A stretch of DNA of 64,000 bases, taken from positions 248,001 through 312,000 of the forward strand of contig NZ_SWBM01000002.1 of the NCBI RefSeq assembly GCF_005116465.1, read 5' to 3'. The position numbers were made by a program, and so were the translations under genes. This document shows positions 18,527-26,971 of the stretch, one piece after another. The number at the start of each line of letters is the position of its first letter. Position 1 is the stretch's first letter. The DNA is from Robertmurraya kyonggiensis. GTDB taxonomy: Bacteria; Bacillota; Bacilli; Bacillales; Cytobacillaceae. Under the pieces are notes generated by a model. The model saw nothing but the letters and a program-made list of their open reading frames with translations, was not told where the DNA came from and ran no database searches.

Positions 18527-18964
18527 TTGTCAGGAACTGCTGTTGAACATAAGCCCATAAAAATTAAAGTGACAACAACGATTTGGGATGGTGACCAGAA
18601 AGAAACTTTTGAATTGACCACTTTTGGACGATACTATGAGAAAAGTGGCTCGACTTACCTTCAATATGAGGAAGTTATGGAGGAAGGAAACGTCAAATCG
18701 ATCGTAAAGGTTTCGAAGGATGAAACCTTGATTTTAAGAAGTGGTGCCATTACCATGAGAATGGTATTTGAAATGAACAAAAAGCACCTTGGGCGGTATG
18801 AAACGCCATTTGGTACAATGGGGATTAGCACACGAACGAAAAGGCTTGCGCATAGTTTTGGGGCGCATAATGGAGCCATTGATATATTATACGAATTGCA
18901 TATGCAAGGAGCCCTTGCAGGTACATATCATCTTGAAATAAGTTATGAGGAGGAGAACAAATGA
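18527..18964 (+). CDS. ywiB: DUF1934 beta-barrel protein YwiB
   Basis: This 145-residue protein is made mostly of beta-strands ([49 protein letters not shown]), the lipocalin-like pattern of DUF1934. It overlaps argS by four bases (ATGA), the same coupling as in B. subtilis. TTG at 18527 is preferred because GAAGGTAG lies nine bases upstream; GTG at 18518 is adjacent to that site and unlikely. The function is unknown. Confidence 0.82.
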   Translation: MSGTAVEHKPIKIKVTTTIWDGDQKETFELTTFGRYYEKSGSTYLQYEEVMEEGNVKSIVKVSKDETLILRSGAITMRMVFEMNKKHLGRYETPFGTMGISTRTKRLAHSFGAHNGAIDILYELHMQGALAGTYHLEISYEEENK

Positions 18965-20631
18965 ACATCGTTCAAGAAGTACAAAACAAATTAAAGGACG
19001 AAATCAAAGCGGCTGTGATCAAAGCTGGATTAGCGGCTGAAGCTGAGATTCCAAGTGTCATTTTAGAAATGCCAAAGGATAAAACAAACGGGGATTACTC
19101 TACGAATATGGCGATGCAGTTGGCAAGAGTTGCGAAAAAGGCACCGCGTATGATCGCTGAAGAGTTAATTCAGAGTTTTGATAAAACAAAAGCTTCTATT
19201 GAAAAAATTGAAATTGCTGGACCTGGTTTTATCAATTTTTATATGGACAATAGCTATTTAACAAACTTAATCCCAACTATTTTAACAGCCGGAGATAAGT
19301 ACGGAGAAACAACGGTTGGTAACAAACAAAAAGTTCAGGTTGAGTTTGTTTCAGCAAACCCTACAGGAGATCTTCATTTAGGACATGCTCGTGGAGCAGC
19401 GGTTGGGGATACCCTTTGCAACATCCTTGCTAAAGCAGGCTACGATGTATCTCGTGAGTATTATATTAACGATGCTGGTAACCAAATTAACAATCTTGCT
19501 TTATCAGTAGAAGCTCGTTATTTCCAAGCCCTTGGCATCGATAAGCCAATGCCTGAAGATGGTTACCACGGCGAAGACATTATCGGTATCGGGAAGAAGC
19601 TAGCTGAAGAGTTTGGCGACAAATATGTTCATATCGATGAAAAAGAACGCTTTGACCTATTCCGTGAGTACGGATTGAAATACGAAATGGCCAAGCTGAA
19701 GAAGGACTTAGAGGATTTCCGTGTATCCTTTGATGTTTGGTATTCAGAGACTTCACTTTATAACAATGGAAAAATTGATACAGCTTTACAAGCTTTGAGA
19801 GATAACGGCCATATTTATGAAGAAGATGGGGCAACTTGGTTCAGATCCACTGAATTAGGAGACGATAAGGACAGAGTTCTAATCAAACAGGATGGTTCTT
19901 ATACGTACCTAACGCCAGATATTGCTTACCATAAGGACAAGCTTGAGCGTGGCTTTGAAAAGCTAATCAATATTTGGGGCGCTGACCACCATGGTTATAT
20001 CCCTCGTATGAAAGCAGCGATTCAAGCGCTTGGTTACGACAAGGAGGCTCTTGAAGTAGAAATCATTCAGCTTGTCCATTTATATAAAAATGGCGAGAAA
20101 ATGAAAATGAGTAAGCGTACAGGAAAAGCTGTAACGATGCGTGATCTTGTGGAAGAAGTAGGATTAGACGGAGTACGTTACTTCTTCGCGATGAGAAGTG
20201 CCGATACACATATGGACTTTGACTTGGATTTAGCGGTTTCTCAATCTAATGAAAATCCAGTGTACTATGCTCAATACGCACATGCGCGTATTTCAAGCAT
20301 TCTTCGTCAAGGAGTAGAGCAGAATATTGAATTTGATGCTAACATCGATTTAGCGCAAATCTCGGCTGAAAAAGAATTCGAGGTTTTGAAAAAGCTTGGT
20401 GAATTCCCACTTGCAGTTGCTGAAGCAGCCCAGAAACGTATGCCACACCGCATTACGAACTATATTTTTGAATTAGCATCTTCCTTCCACAGCTTCTACA
20501 ACGCTGAGAAGGTATTAGATCCTGAAAATATTGAACGGACAAAGGCTCGTCTTGCTTTAATCAAATCTGTACAGGTAACACTGAAGAATGCTTTATCATT
20601 AATTGGAGTATCAGCACCAGAGAAAATGTAA
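18961..20631 (+). CDS. argS: Arginyl-tRNA synthetase
   Basis: This class I synthetase of 556 residues contains the N-terminal Add1 domain, the HIGH-type motif HLGH ([15 protein letters not shown], near residue 135), the KMSKR loop in [10 protein letters not shown] (near residue 382) and a C-terminal anticodon-binding domain with the [13 protein letters not shown] helix. It charges tRNA-Arg. Start is translationally coupled to ywiB. Confidence 0.97.
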   Translation: MNIVQEVQNKLKDEIKAAVIKAGLAAEAEIPSVILEMPKDKTNGDYSTNMAMQLARVAKKAPRMIAEELIQSFDKTKASIEKIEIAGPGFINFYMDNSYLTNLIPTILTAGDKYGETTVGNKQKVQVEFVSANPTGDLHLGHARGAAVGDTLCNILAKAGYDVSREYYINDAGNQINNLALSVEARYFQALGIDKPMPEDGYHGEDIIGIGKKLAEEFGDKYVHIDEKERFDLFREYGLKYEMAKLKKDLEDFRVSFDVWYSETSLYNNGKIDTALQALRDNGHIYEEDGATWFRSTELGDDKDRVLIKQDGSYTYLTPDIAYHKDKLERGFEKLINIWGADHHGYIPRMKAAIQALGYDKEALEVEIIQLVHLYKNGEKMKMSKRTGKAVTMRDLVEEVGLDGVRYFFAMRSADTHMDFDLDLAVSQSNENPVYYAQYAHARISSILRQGVEQNIEFDANIDLAQISAEKEFEVLKKLGEFPLAVAEAAQKRMPHRITNYIFELASSFHSFYNAEKVLDPENIERTKARLALIKSVQVTLKNALSLIGVSAPEKM

Positions 20632-20638
20632 CAAGAAG

Positions 20639-20664
20639 AAAGGGTCTCTTTGTGGACCCTTTTT
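20639..20664 (+). terminator. Terminator after argS
   Basis: An 8-bp perfect stem (AAAGGGTC with GACCCTTT) is followed by TT. It lies just before mnmH. Confidence 0.7.
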
Positions 20665-20694
20665 CATGTAAAGCTAGTTGGAGGCAAGAAAGAA

Positions 20695-21759
20695 ATGAAC
20701 TATGATCGATCTGTCGAAGAGTATCTCAATCATCAAGAAATATACACCCCTGTTGATGTCCGATCCCCAGGTGAATTCCGGGAAAATCGCATTCCGAATG
20801 CAGTGAATATCCCTCTTTTTACGGATGAAGAACGAGCAGAAATTGGTACGTTGTACAAGAGGGAAGGCCAAAAGGTAGCGAAGTGGCGGGCAATGGAAAT
20901 TGTTTCTCCGAAGCTACCTAACCTTTTAGCGGAGATTCGTAAAGTGGAGGAAACCAATAAGAAGCCTCTTCTTTATTGCTGGCGCGGAGGCATGCGCAGT
21001 CAGTCAATTGCTCACTTTGCGATGATGTCGGGCCTGCATATTCAACGGTTAGATGGCGGTTATCGGTCATATCGTGAATATGTTGTCCAGCATATTGCTG
21101 AGCTTCTTCCAGAACAGGCTGTCGTCATTTATGGGTTAACTGGAACAGGAAAGACGGATATTCTTCATGAACTAGCGAAAATGGGTTACCCTGTCCTTGA
21201 TTTAGAAGGATATGCGAATCATAAAGGGTCAGTTTTTGGTGCCCTAAGCGGTCAAGCACCGCATAATCAAAAAATGTTTGATGCCTTACTGTATGAGGAC
21301 TTACAGAAGATCGCGGGAAGCAGCTATTTCTTTATGGAAGGGGAAAGCAAGCGAATCGGTCATGCGGTTCAGCCTCCAGAGCTTTATGAGAAAAAAGAGA
21401 ACGGCATTCATATTCGAGTGAATTCTAGTCTGGAAAAAAGAGTGGAAAGAATTTACGAGCAATATGTAGAAGCAACAGATGCGTTTCACGAACGAGTGGA
21501 ATTTGCTTTGGGCAGAATAATGAAAAGAGTGAAGCCTCAGGAGATTCAAACTGAACTTCAGTTTTGTCTAGAGCAAAGAGATTATAAGGAAATGATCCGA
21601 CTGCTCATCGTTTATTACTATGATCCAAGGTATGATAACAAAATCAGTGAAACCATTCATACTGAGCTTGAAGTGAATAGTGACTCGATAGAAAAAGCAA
21701 CGAAACAAATCGCTGCCTATATCGATGAAAAAATGCATACAAAGCAAATACAGTCATGA
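20695..21759 (+). CDS. mnmH: tRNA 2-selenouridine synthase MnmH
   Basis: This fusion of 354 residues has an N-terminal rhodanese domain with active-site cysteine in LLYCWRGGMRSQS (near residue 97) and a C-terminal P-loop domain (GLTGTGKTDIL, near residue 147). MnmH geranylates and then selenates 2-thiouridine at the wobble base of some tRNAs, using selenophosphate. No selD is seen in this window. The ATG at 20695 follows TTGGAGG; earlier in-frame starts fall inside the argS terminator. Confidence 0.9.
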   Translation: MNYDRSVEEYLNHQEIYTPVDVRSPGEFRENRIPNAVNIPLFTDEERAEIGTLYKREGQKVAKWRAMEIVSPKLPNLLAEIRKVEETNKKPLLYCWRGGMRSQSIAHFAMMSGLHIQRLDGGYRSYREYVVQHIAELLPEQAVVIYGLTGTGKTDILHELAKMGYPVLDLEGYANHKGSVFGALSGQAPHNQKMFDALLYEDLQKIAGSSYFFMEGESKRIGHAVQPPELYEKKENGIHIRVNSSLEKRVERIYEQYVEATDAFHERVEFALGRIMKRVKPQEIQTELQFCLEQRDYKEMIRLLIVYYYDPRYDNKISETIHTELEVNSDSIEKATKQIAAYIDEKMHTKQIQS

Positions 21760-21818
21760 TTTCTATTAATACGGACAAAATAACTTAAAGTCGTTTTAAT
21801 GATTTTAAGGAGGACATC

Positions 21819-21998
21819 ATGAAACTTGCATTGCTAGCGCTCGCCTCAGGATTTCTAGTCGGTTTTATTTTTTCGCTACTCAGGCTTCCGATTCCAGCTC
21901 CCCCTGCACTACCAGGTGTAGCAGGAGTTGTCGGAGTTTACCTGGGTTTTAAAGTATTTGAACAAGTCTCCCCGTGGATACAGAGTATACTTAAGTAA
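21819..21998 (+). CDS. XapX domain small membrane protein
   Basis: This 59-residue protein has a strong AAGGAGG site six bases before ATG. Two membrane segments (about 3-22 and 31-47) flank the conserved proline-rich turn LRLPIPAPPALPGVAG, which is the XapX/DUF1427 signature. No molecular function is established. It is followed by a strong terminator and a tandem array. Confidence 0.85.
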   Translation: MKLALLALASGFLVGFIFSLLRLPIPAPPALPGVAGVVGVYLGFKVFEQVSPWIQSILK

Positions 21999-22207
21999 GG
22001 CTCTTTTCTCAAACTTTGTTGCTATTGGAGCAAAAAATCAATGAAAATATCTTTGTTTTCAATGATAGCTGGTCGTAAATTAATGAGAAAAAAACATGCG
22101 AACTAGTCACGATGTACGAACAGGCTATTTCTACGTTAAAATCGGCCACTGGCCAAAGGCATTAGGATTTTAACAACTCTTTACGAAAACGACCTTAAGT
22201 GATATAT

Positions 22208-22250
22208 AAAATCGAGTATCGAACCGCGACGGTTCTATACTCGATTTTTT
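22208..22250 (+). terminator. Terminator after the XapX gene
   Basis: An 18-bp stem with one mismatch (AAAATCGAGTATCGAACC against GGTTCTATACTCGATTTT) is followed by TT. The 200 bp before it (21999-22207) show no gene; they begin with GGCTCTTTTCTCAAACTTTG, which resembles another dispersed intergenic element. Confidence 0.9.
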
Positions 22251-22264
22251 GTTTTTGGGGTTTA

Positions 22265-22690
22265 GTGGCATCGCGGAGTTCATGAAGACACTAATGCGAG
22301 TTGAGAAGTAGATAGAGTCCGCATGAAAGGTTTATAAAGACACTAATTCAAGTGGACCCGTAGATAGAGTCCGCATGAAAGGCCCATAAAGACACTAATT
22401 CAAGCTGAGAAGCAGATAGAGTCCGCATGAAAGGTTCATAAAGACACTAATTCGAATTGGGAAGCAGATAGAGTTCGCATGAAAGGTTCATGAAGACACT
22501 AATTCGACCTGGGAAGCAGATAGAGTTCGCATGAAAGGTTCATGAAGACACTAATTCGAGCTGAGAAGCAGATAGAGTCCGCATGAAGGGTTCATGAAGA
22601 CACTAATGCGAGTTGAAAAGCAGATAGAGTCCGCATAAAGGGTTCATGAAGACACTAGTCCGAATTGACCTTCAAATAGTGTTCTTAAAA
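22265..22690. repeat. Tandem array: 8 palindromic units at exactly 52 bp
   Basis: The core GACACTA occurs at 22287, 22339, 22391, 22443, 22495, 22547, 22599 and 22651, always 52 bp apart. Each unit is an imperfect hairpin, GAGTCCGCATG - about 6 bases - CATGAAGACACTA, plus a variable ~20-bp linker (consensus like TTCGAGCTGAGAAGCAGATA). The first and last units are more diverged. The array fills the space between two convergent genes. Confidence 0.9.
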
Positions 22691-22709
22691 AAGGCGGAGC
22701 CCGCTCCTT
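22687..22709 (-). terminator. Probable terminator of clsB (minus strand)
   Basis: On the minus strand GGAGC-GG-GCTCC is followed by GCC and six T, close to the clsB stop. Confidence 0.55.
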
Positions 22710-22721
22710 GCTCCCTAAAGA

Positions 22722-23903
22722 TTATAGAAAATAAGCAATCCTCCTCGCCAGCCACTCCTTCACACCTGACATAATCCCCATTGACTCTAAATCACCCGAA
22801 GAAAGCTTGGTCGAATCCTTCAAATCCTTCTCGAGAATTCGCTTTGTCTCTTCGATTTTAACTGGGTCATAAATATAACAATTAATTTCATGATTCAAGA
22901 AAAAACTGCGATTATCAAAGTTGGCTGTCCCTAAATCACATACTTCATCATCAATTAGCAACACTTTCGCGTGATAAAACCCATTTTTAAATTGATAGAC
23001 GTTTCCGCCCTTTGCTAAAATTGGTCGCAAATAACGATAGGAGGCCTCCTTGACCAATAGATGATCAGCCGTATAAGGAACAATAATAGTCAGCGTAACA
23101 CCTCTATCTAAAGCATTCAGCAAATCCTTGAAGATTGTTTTACTCGGAATAAAATAAGGCGAACCAATCGTAATCGATTTTTTCGCGCCTCTAATTAAAG
23201 TGGAAAAAGTTTTTTCAAGCAAGAACCCTTCTGTTGAAATCACTTTATGGCGCACTGACCCTTTGCTCAGTGGTGGAAAATAAATCTCATTCTGCAGTAG
23301 ATTCGTTTTAGATGCTTCCTGCCAGTCGAGGAGGAACTGCACTTGTAGGTCCTGAACACCTTCTCCTGTAAGTTTAAGATGATAATCTCGCCAAGGGTTA
23401 AGCTTCGTGTCCTTGTCGATATATTCTTTCCCCACATTGTACCCGCCTAAATACCCGATCTTCCCGTCAATTACGGTGATTTTTCGATGATTTCGAGCTT
23501 GTGAGGTAAAAAAGAAAAACGGAGCACGGGGTATATTGGAAAAGAAAAAATGAATTCCTGCACTTTTTAACTCTTTGATTTGTTTCTTCTTAATCTTCAT
23601 ACTCCCAGCCCAATCGACCAAGAGGCGAACTTCAACGCCTTCCTCAGATTTGTTCTTTAAAATTGCAAAGAAATCTTGGCTAAACTGATCATCTTTACAA
23701 ATATAAAAGAGAATATGGATATGCTTTTGGGCATTTTTTATCTCTTCGAACATATCATTAAATAAGTCCGTCCCATGAGTGAAAATTTTTATATCGCTAT
23801 CACGGAACGGAAACACATTGCTTTTAATCTTAGAGAGAAAATTTTTTCTACCTAACTTAAAATCGACAGTTAAATAAGCGTAGATGACGAAGATAGCAAT
23901 CAA
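22722..23903 (-). CDS. clsB: Minor cardiolipin synthase (phospholipase D family, YwjE type)
   Basis: This protein of about 393 residues has one N-terminal membrane segment and two PLD domains with HKD motifs: HRKITVIDGKIGYLGG (near residue 140) and HAKVLLIDDEVCDLGTANFDNRSF (near residue 310; quoted in part by its key His, Lys, Asp). It should condense phosphatidylglycerol to cardiolipin. Location beside fadF matches B. subtilis ywjE. Start: TTG at 23903 has no good ribosome-binding site, whereas a CTG at 23924 has AAAGGAG nine bases upstream and adds KVLIFI to the membrane helix; the CTG start is quite possible. Confidence 0.85.
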   Translation of the reverse strand: MIAIFVIYAYLTVDFKLGRKNFLSKIKSNVFPFRDSDIKIFTHGTDLFNDMFEEIKNAQKHIHILFYICKDDQFSQDFFAILKNKSEEGVEVRLLVDWAGSMKIKKKQIKELKSAGIHFFFSNIPRAPFFFFTSQARNHRKITVIDGKIGYLGGYNVGKEYIDKDTKLNPWRDYHLKLTGEGVQDLQVQFLLDWQEASKTNLLQNEIYFPPLSKGSVRHKVISTEGFLLEKTFSTLIRGAKKSITIGSPYFIPSKTIFKDLLNALDRGVTLTIIVPYTADHLLVKEASYRYLRPILAKGGNVYQFKNGFYHAKVLLIDDEVCDLGTANFDNRSFFLNHEINCYIYDPVKIEETKRILEKDLKDSTKLSSGDLESMGIMSGVKEWLARRIAYFL

Positions 23904-24007
23904 AATGAAGATAAGTACTTTCAGTGCTATCCGCTCCTTTGTGAATGATTGATTTCTATTGTGCCCTTAACGTTTTTTCCTTACCCCTGAAAAAGTTTAA
24001 AAAAATA

Positions 24008-24035
24008 TTGACTGAATGCTCATTCATTATATAAT
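24008..24035 (+). promoter_or_regulatory. fadF promoter with palindromic operator
   Basis: TTGACT (24008-24013) and TATAAT (24030-24035) are 16 bp apart. The spacer contains the perfect palindrome TGAATG-CT-CATTCA (24013-24026), resembling the half-sites of the B. subtilis FadR operator (TGAATGAMTANTCATTCA) but with a shorter centre. A repressor bound here would block RNA polymerase. Confidence 0.65.
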
Positions 24036-24115
24036 GAAGGTAGATAAATTCAGAAAATTTTATTGTTTTTAAAATTTTCTCTGAAAAATAATGGAGGAAG
24101 GAGTGTTACATTCAT

Positions 24116-26227
24116 ATGAACGGTTTATTATGGATCAACCTCATTGCAACCATTCTTGTAATCGCTTACGCGGTGAGTTTGTTCGTGTACGTCGTGAAAA
24201 CAAGAATAACGTTTATAAAGCTCGGTAAGAAAGAAGAGTTCGACAACAATGTAAAAGAGCGTATGAAAAAAATCTGGGTAATGGTCTTCGGACAGAAGAA
24301 GCTCATGAAGGATAAGAAGAGTGGTGCAATCCACGTCATGTTCTTCTATGGCTTTATTTTGGTCCAATTTGGTGCGATTGATTTTATCATCAAAGGGATT
24401 AAACCTGGAGCTCATTTACCGCTAGGACCGTTATACGCTGGCTTCACATTTTTCCAAGAGATTGTCACACTTGTTATTTTAGTGGCGGTCGTATGGGCAT
24501 TCTATCGTCGTTATATTGAGAAGCTTGTTCGTCTAAAGAGAGGCTTCAAATCAGGACTAGTCTTAATTTTTATCGGCGGATTGATGCTTTCAGTCTTAGT
24601 CGGTAACGGAATGAGCATGATTTGGCACGGACACGAAGCAACCTGGACTGAACCAGTTGCCTCCTTAATCGGAACGGCTCTATCAGGAATTGGTGAAACG
24701 GCTTCGATTGTTGTGTTCTATATTGCATGGTGGATTCATCTCATTTTCTTATTATCATTCCTTGTTTACGTTCCACAAGGAAAGCATGCCCACTTAATTG
24801 CTGGACCTGCAAACGTCTATTTAAATCGCCTTGAAAAACCGGGCAAACTAAAGAAAATTAATTTTGAAGATGAGACACAGGAATCTTTTGGTGTTGGTAA
24901 AATTGAAGACTTCACACAGCTTCAATTAGTCGATTTATATGCTTGTGTGGAATGTGGACGATGTACCAATATGTGTCCAGCAACAGGCACAGGAAAAATG
25001 CTTTCACCAATGGATTTAATCTTAAAGCTTCGCGATCATTTAACCAATCATGGGGCAGCGATTACATCAAAACAGCCATGGGTGCCGACCTTTGCATTTG
25101 CGAATACGCAAGGCAATCAAATAGCATTAGCATCTGCTGGAAAAGGGGTAGAAGAAAGTGCGGCTGCACTTGCTTACAGCCCAAACTTGATTGGCGAAGT
25201 CATTACCGAAGAAGAAATCTGGGCGTGTACGACTTGCCGTAACTGTGAGGACCAATGTCCAGTTATGAACGAACACGTTGAAAAAATCATCGACCTTCGT
25301 CGTTACCTTGTTTTAACAGAAGGAAAAATGGATGCAGATGCCCAACGTGCGATGCAAAACATTGAGCGTCAAGGAAATCCTTGGGGATTGAACCGCAAAG
25401 AGCGTGAAAACTGGCGTGAAGCACGTGAAGATGTGGAAGTAAAAACGGTTAAAGAAATGAAAAAAGCAGGCGAAGAGTTCGAATACTTATTCTGGGTTGG
25501 ATCTATGGGATCCTATGATAATCGCAGCCAAAAGATCGCTTTATCCTTCGCAAAATTATTGAATGAAGCTGGCGTGAAGTTCGCGATTCTTGGAAATAAA
25601 GAAAAGAACTCTGGAGATACAGCTCGTCGCCTTGGAAACGAATTTGTATTCCAAGAGCTGGCTACAAACAACATTGACGAATTTGAAAAAAATGATGTGA
25701 AGAAGATTGTCACAATCGACCCACATGCATATAACATTTTCAAAAATGAATACCCTGATTTTGGCCTAACAGCTGAAGTGTACCACCATACAGAAGTTCT
25801 GTATGAGCTTGTAAAAGAAGGCAGATTAAAGCCGAGATATGAGGTCAATGAAACAATTACGTTCCATGATTCTTGTTACTTAGGTCGTTACAATGAAGTG
25901 TACGATCCGCCACGTGAAATCTTAAAGTCCATTGCTGGCGTGAAGCTTGTGGAAATGGAAAGAAACCGCGACACAGGCATGTGCTGTGGAGCTGGTGGAG
26001 GTCTCATGTGGATGGAAGAAGAAACAGGACATCGTATTAACGTTGCCCGTACTGAGCAGGCTCTAGAGGTTAACCCTACAGTCATCAGCTCCGGTTGTCC
26101 ATACTGCTTAACGATGCTAACAGATGGTACAAAAGCAAAAGAAGTAGAAGACAAAGTATCCACTTACGATGTAGCAGAGCTTCTTGAAAAAGCAGTCTGC
26201 GGAGAAGTGCAAGAATTAGCTTCGTAA
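24116..26227 (+). CDS. fadF: FadF: membrane Fe-S oxidoreductase for acyl-CoA dehydrogenation
   Basis: This protein of 703 residues has about six membrane helices in the first 220 residues (haem-b/quinone-type module), two 4Fe-4S motifs (CVECGRCTNMCP near 276, CTTCRNCEDQCP near 371) and two CCG domains in the C-terminal half, with CCGAGGGLMW near 623. It likely passes electrons from acyl-CoA dehydrogenases/ETF to the quinone pool. It corresponds to B. subtilis ywjF. GGAGGAAGGAG precedes the ATG by several bases. Beta-oxidation genes follow. Confidence 0.92.
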   Translation: MNGLLWINLIATILVIAYAVSLFVYVVKTRITFIKLGKKEEFDNNVKERMKKIWVMVFGQKKLMKDKKSGAIHVMFFYGFILVQFGAIDFIIKGIKPGAHLPLGPLYAGFTFFQEIVTLVILVAVVWAFYRRYIEKLVRLKRGFKSGLVLIFIGGLMLSVLVGNGMSMIWHGHEATWTEPVASLIGTALSGIGETASIVVFYIAWWIHLIFLLSFLVYVPQGKHAHLIAGPANVYLNRLEKPGKLKKINFEDETQESFGVGKIEDFTQLQLVDLYACVECGRCTNMCPATGTGKMLSPMDLILKLRDHLTNHGAAITSKQPWVPTFAFANTQGNQIALASAGKGVEESAAALAYSPNLIGEVITEEEIWACTTCRNCEDQCPVMNEHVEKIIDLRRYLVLTEGKMDADAQRAMQNIERQGNPWGLNRKERENWREAREDVEVKTVKEMKKAGEEFEYLFWVGSMGSYDNRSQKIALSFAKLLNEAGVKFAILGNKEKNSGDTARRLGNEFVFQELATNNIDEFEKNDVKKIVTIDPHAYNIFKNEYPDFGLTAEVYHHTEVLYELVKEGRLKPRYEVNETITFHDSCYLGRYNEVYDPPREILKSIAGVKLVEMERNRDTGMCCGAGGGLMWMEEETGHRINVARTEQALEVNPTVISSGCPYCLTMLTDGTKAKEVEDKVSTYDVAELLEKAVCGEVQELAS

Positions 26228-26244
26228 TGTTTTCGGTACAAATA

Positions 26245-26278
26245 TTAACCAGCGGGGCAACTCGCTGGTTAATTTTTA
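26245..26278 (+). terminator. Terminator after fadF
   Basis: A perfect 10-bp stem (TTAACCAGCG with CGCTGGTTAA) is followed by five T. Confidence 0.85.
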
Positions 26279-26310
26279 AGTTCCGTTATTGTTAATTTTC
26301 GACAGATATA

Positions 26311-26502
26311 CCCACTTAACTGGAGAAATTCCGTTTATTATGAACAATAAATGGATATTAGGTGAAATAGCCGGAGATTTTCCGCTAAATGGCCTAAAAA
26401 TCTTCAAAATCATGAAAAATGTATAGCTTAACTGGAAAAATTCCGCTTATATAGAGAGAATTAAATGAATTTCTTGAAATAGCCGGAATTTTTTCTCCTA
26501 TT
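26311..26502 (+). repeat. Four-copy TCCGCTTAT element, copy B
   Basis: Boxes of the form AACTGGAAAAATTCCGCTTAT and AGCCGGAGATTTTCCGCTAA have TCC cores at about 26330, 26381, 26442 and 26493, spaced 51, 61 and 51 bp. This is the same order of spacings as copies A and C. Alternate boxes differ in the left arm (AACTGGA versus TAGCCGGA). Confidence 0.75.
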
Positions 26503-26645
26503 TTTCAATGAAAAAAGTCAACACCCACCTTTAACAGTTTTAAGTAAGTTTTTCAACGAACTTAAATAGTTATTTTTAAATTTCTGTTAAAAATTTTGAA
26601 AAATCATTTAATTTTTACCTCTTATGCAGTAAAATGAAGATGTAA

Positions 26646-26659
26646 TTAAAGCGCTTTCA
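26646..26659. promoter_or_regulatory. Candidate cre (CcpA) site before the thiolase operon
   Basis: The sequence TTAAAGCGCTTTCA reads TGAAAGCGCTTTAA on the other strand and matches TGWAARCGYTWNCW at all but one fixed position. CcpA control is known for the B. subtilis mmg operon, which encodes similar enzymes. Confidence 0.65.
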
Positions 26660-26784
26660 AAAACCACTTCGCTTTAGGAACAATACTGTTCCTTTTTCTT
26701 CAGGACGAACTTCGAGCGAGCGTTCAGTCAATTTTTCTACTCCACATCAGATCAGTCAGAAATCACTTAAGAGAAAAATAGAAA

Positions 26785-26862
26785 GGCACTTTTCGCAAAC
26801 GGTATTAGTTTTAGTAAAAATGATTAAATAAATACCAAAAATCTTGGGGAGCGAAAAGTGCC
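26785..26862 (+). other. Nested inverted repeat in the leader of the thiolase operon
   Basis: A perfect 12-bp outer arm pair (GGCACTTTTCGC 26785-26796, GCGAAAAGTGCC 26851-26862) encloses an inner 6-bp pair (GGTATT 26801, AATACC 26831). No T run follows, so this is not a simple terminator. A second perfect 9-bp hairpin (GTAAATGTC with GACATTTAC) lies at 26902-26927. The ~300 bp between the cre site and the start codon hold no gene. Confidence 0.7.
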
Positions 26863-26971
26863 GAACAAAAACCATCTGTACTACTAACACAATAAGTAAA
26901 CGTAAATGTCGGTTTCTAGACATTTACAAAAAAATCAGAATGAAAAAATCGATAGAAATGGAGAGAGATAG

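Noticed and set aside
22265-22690. CRISPR-like regular array
   Set aside because: The units are repeated along their whole length, including the linker, and no unique spacers or cas genes are present. Period and palindrome do not fit a CRISPR repeat.
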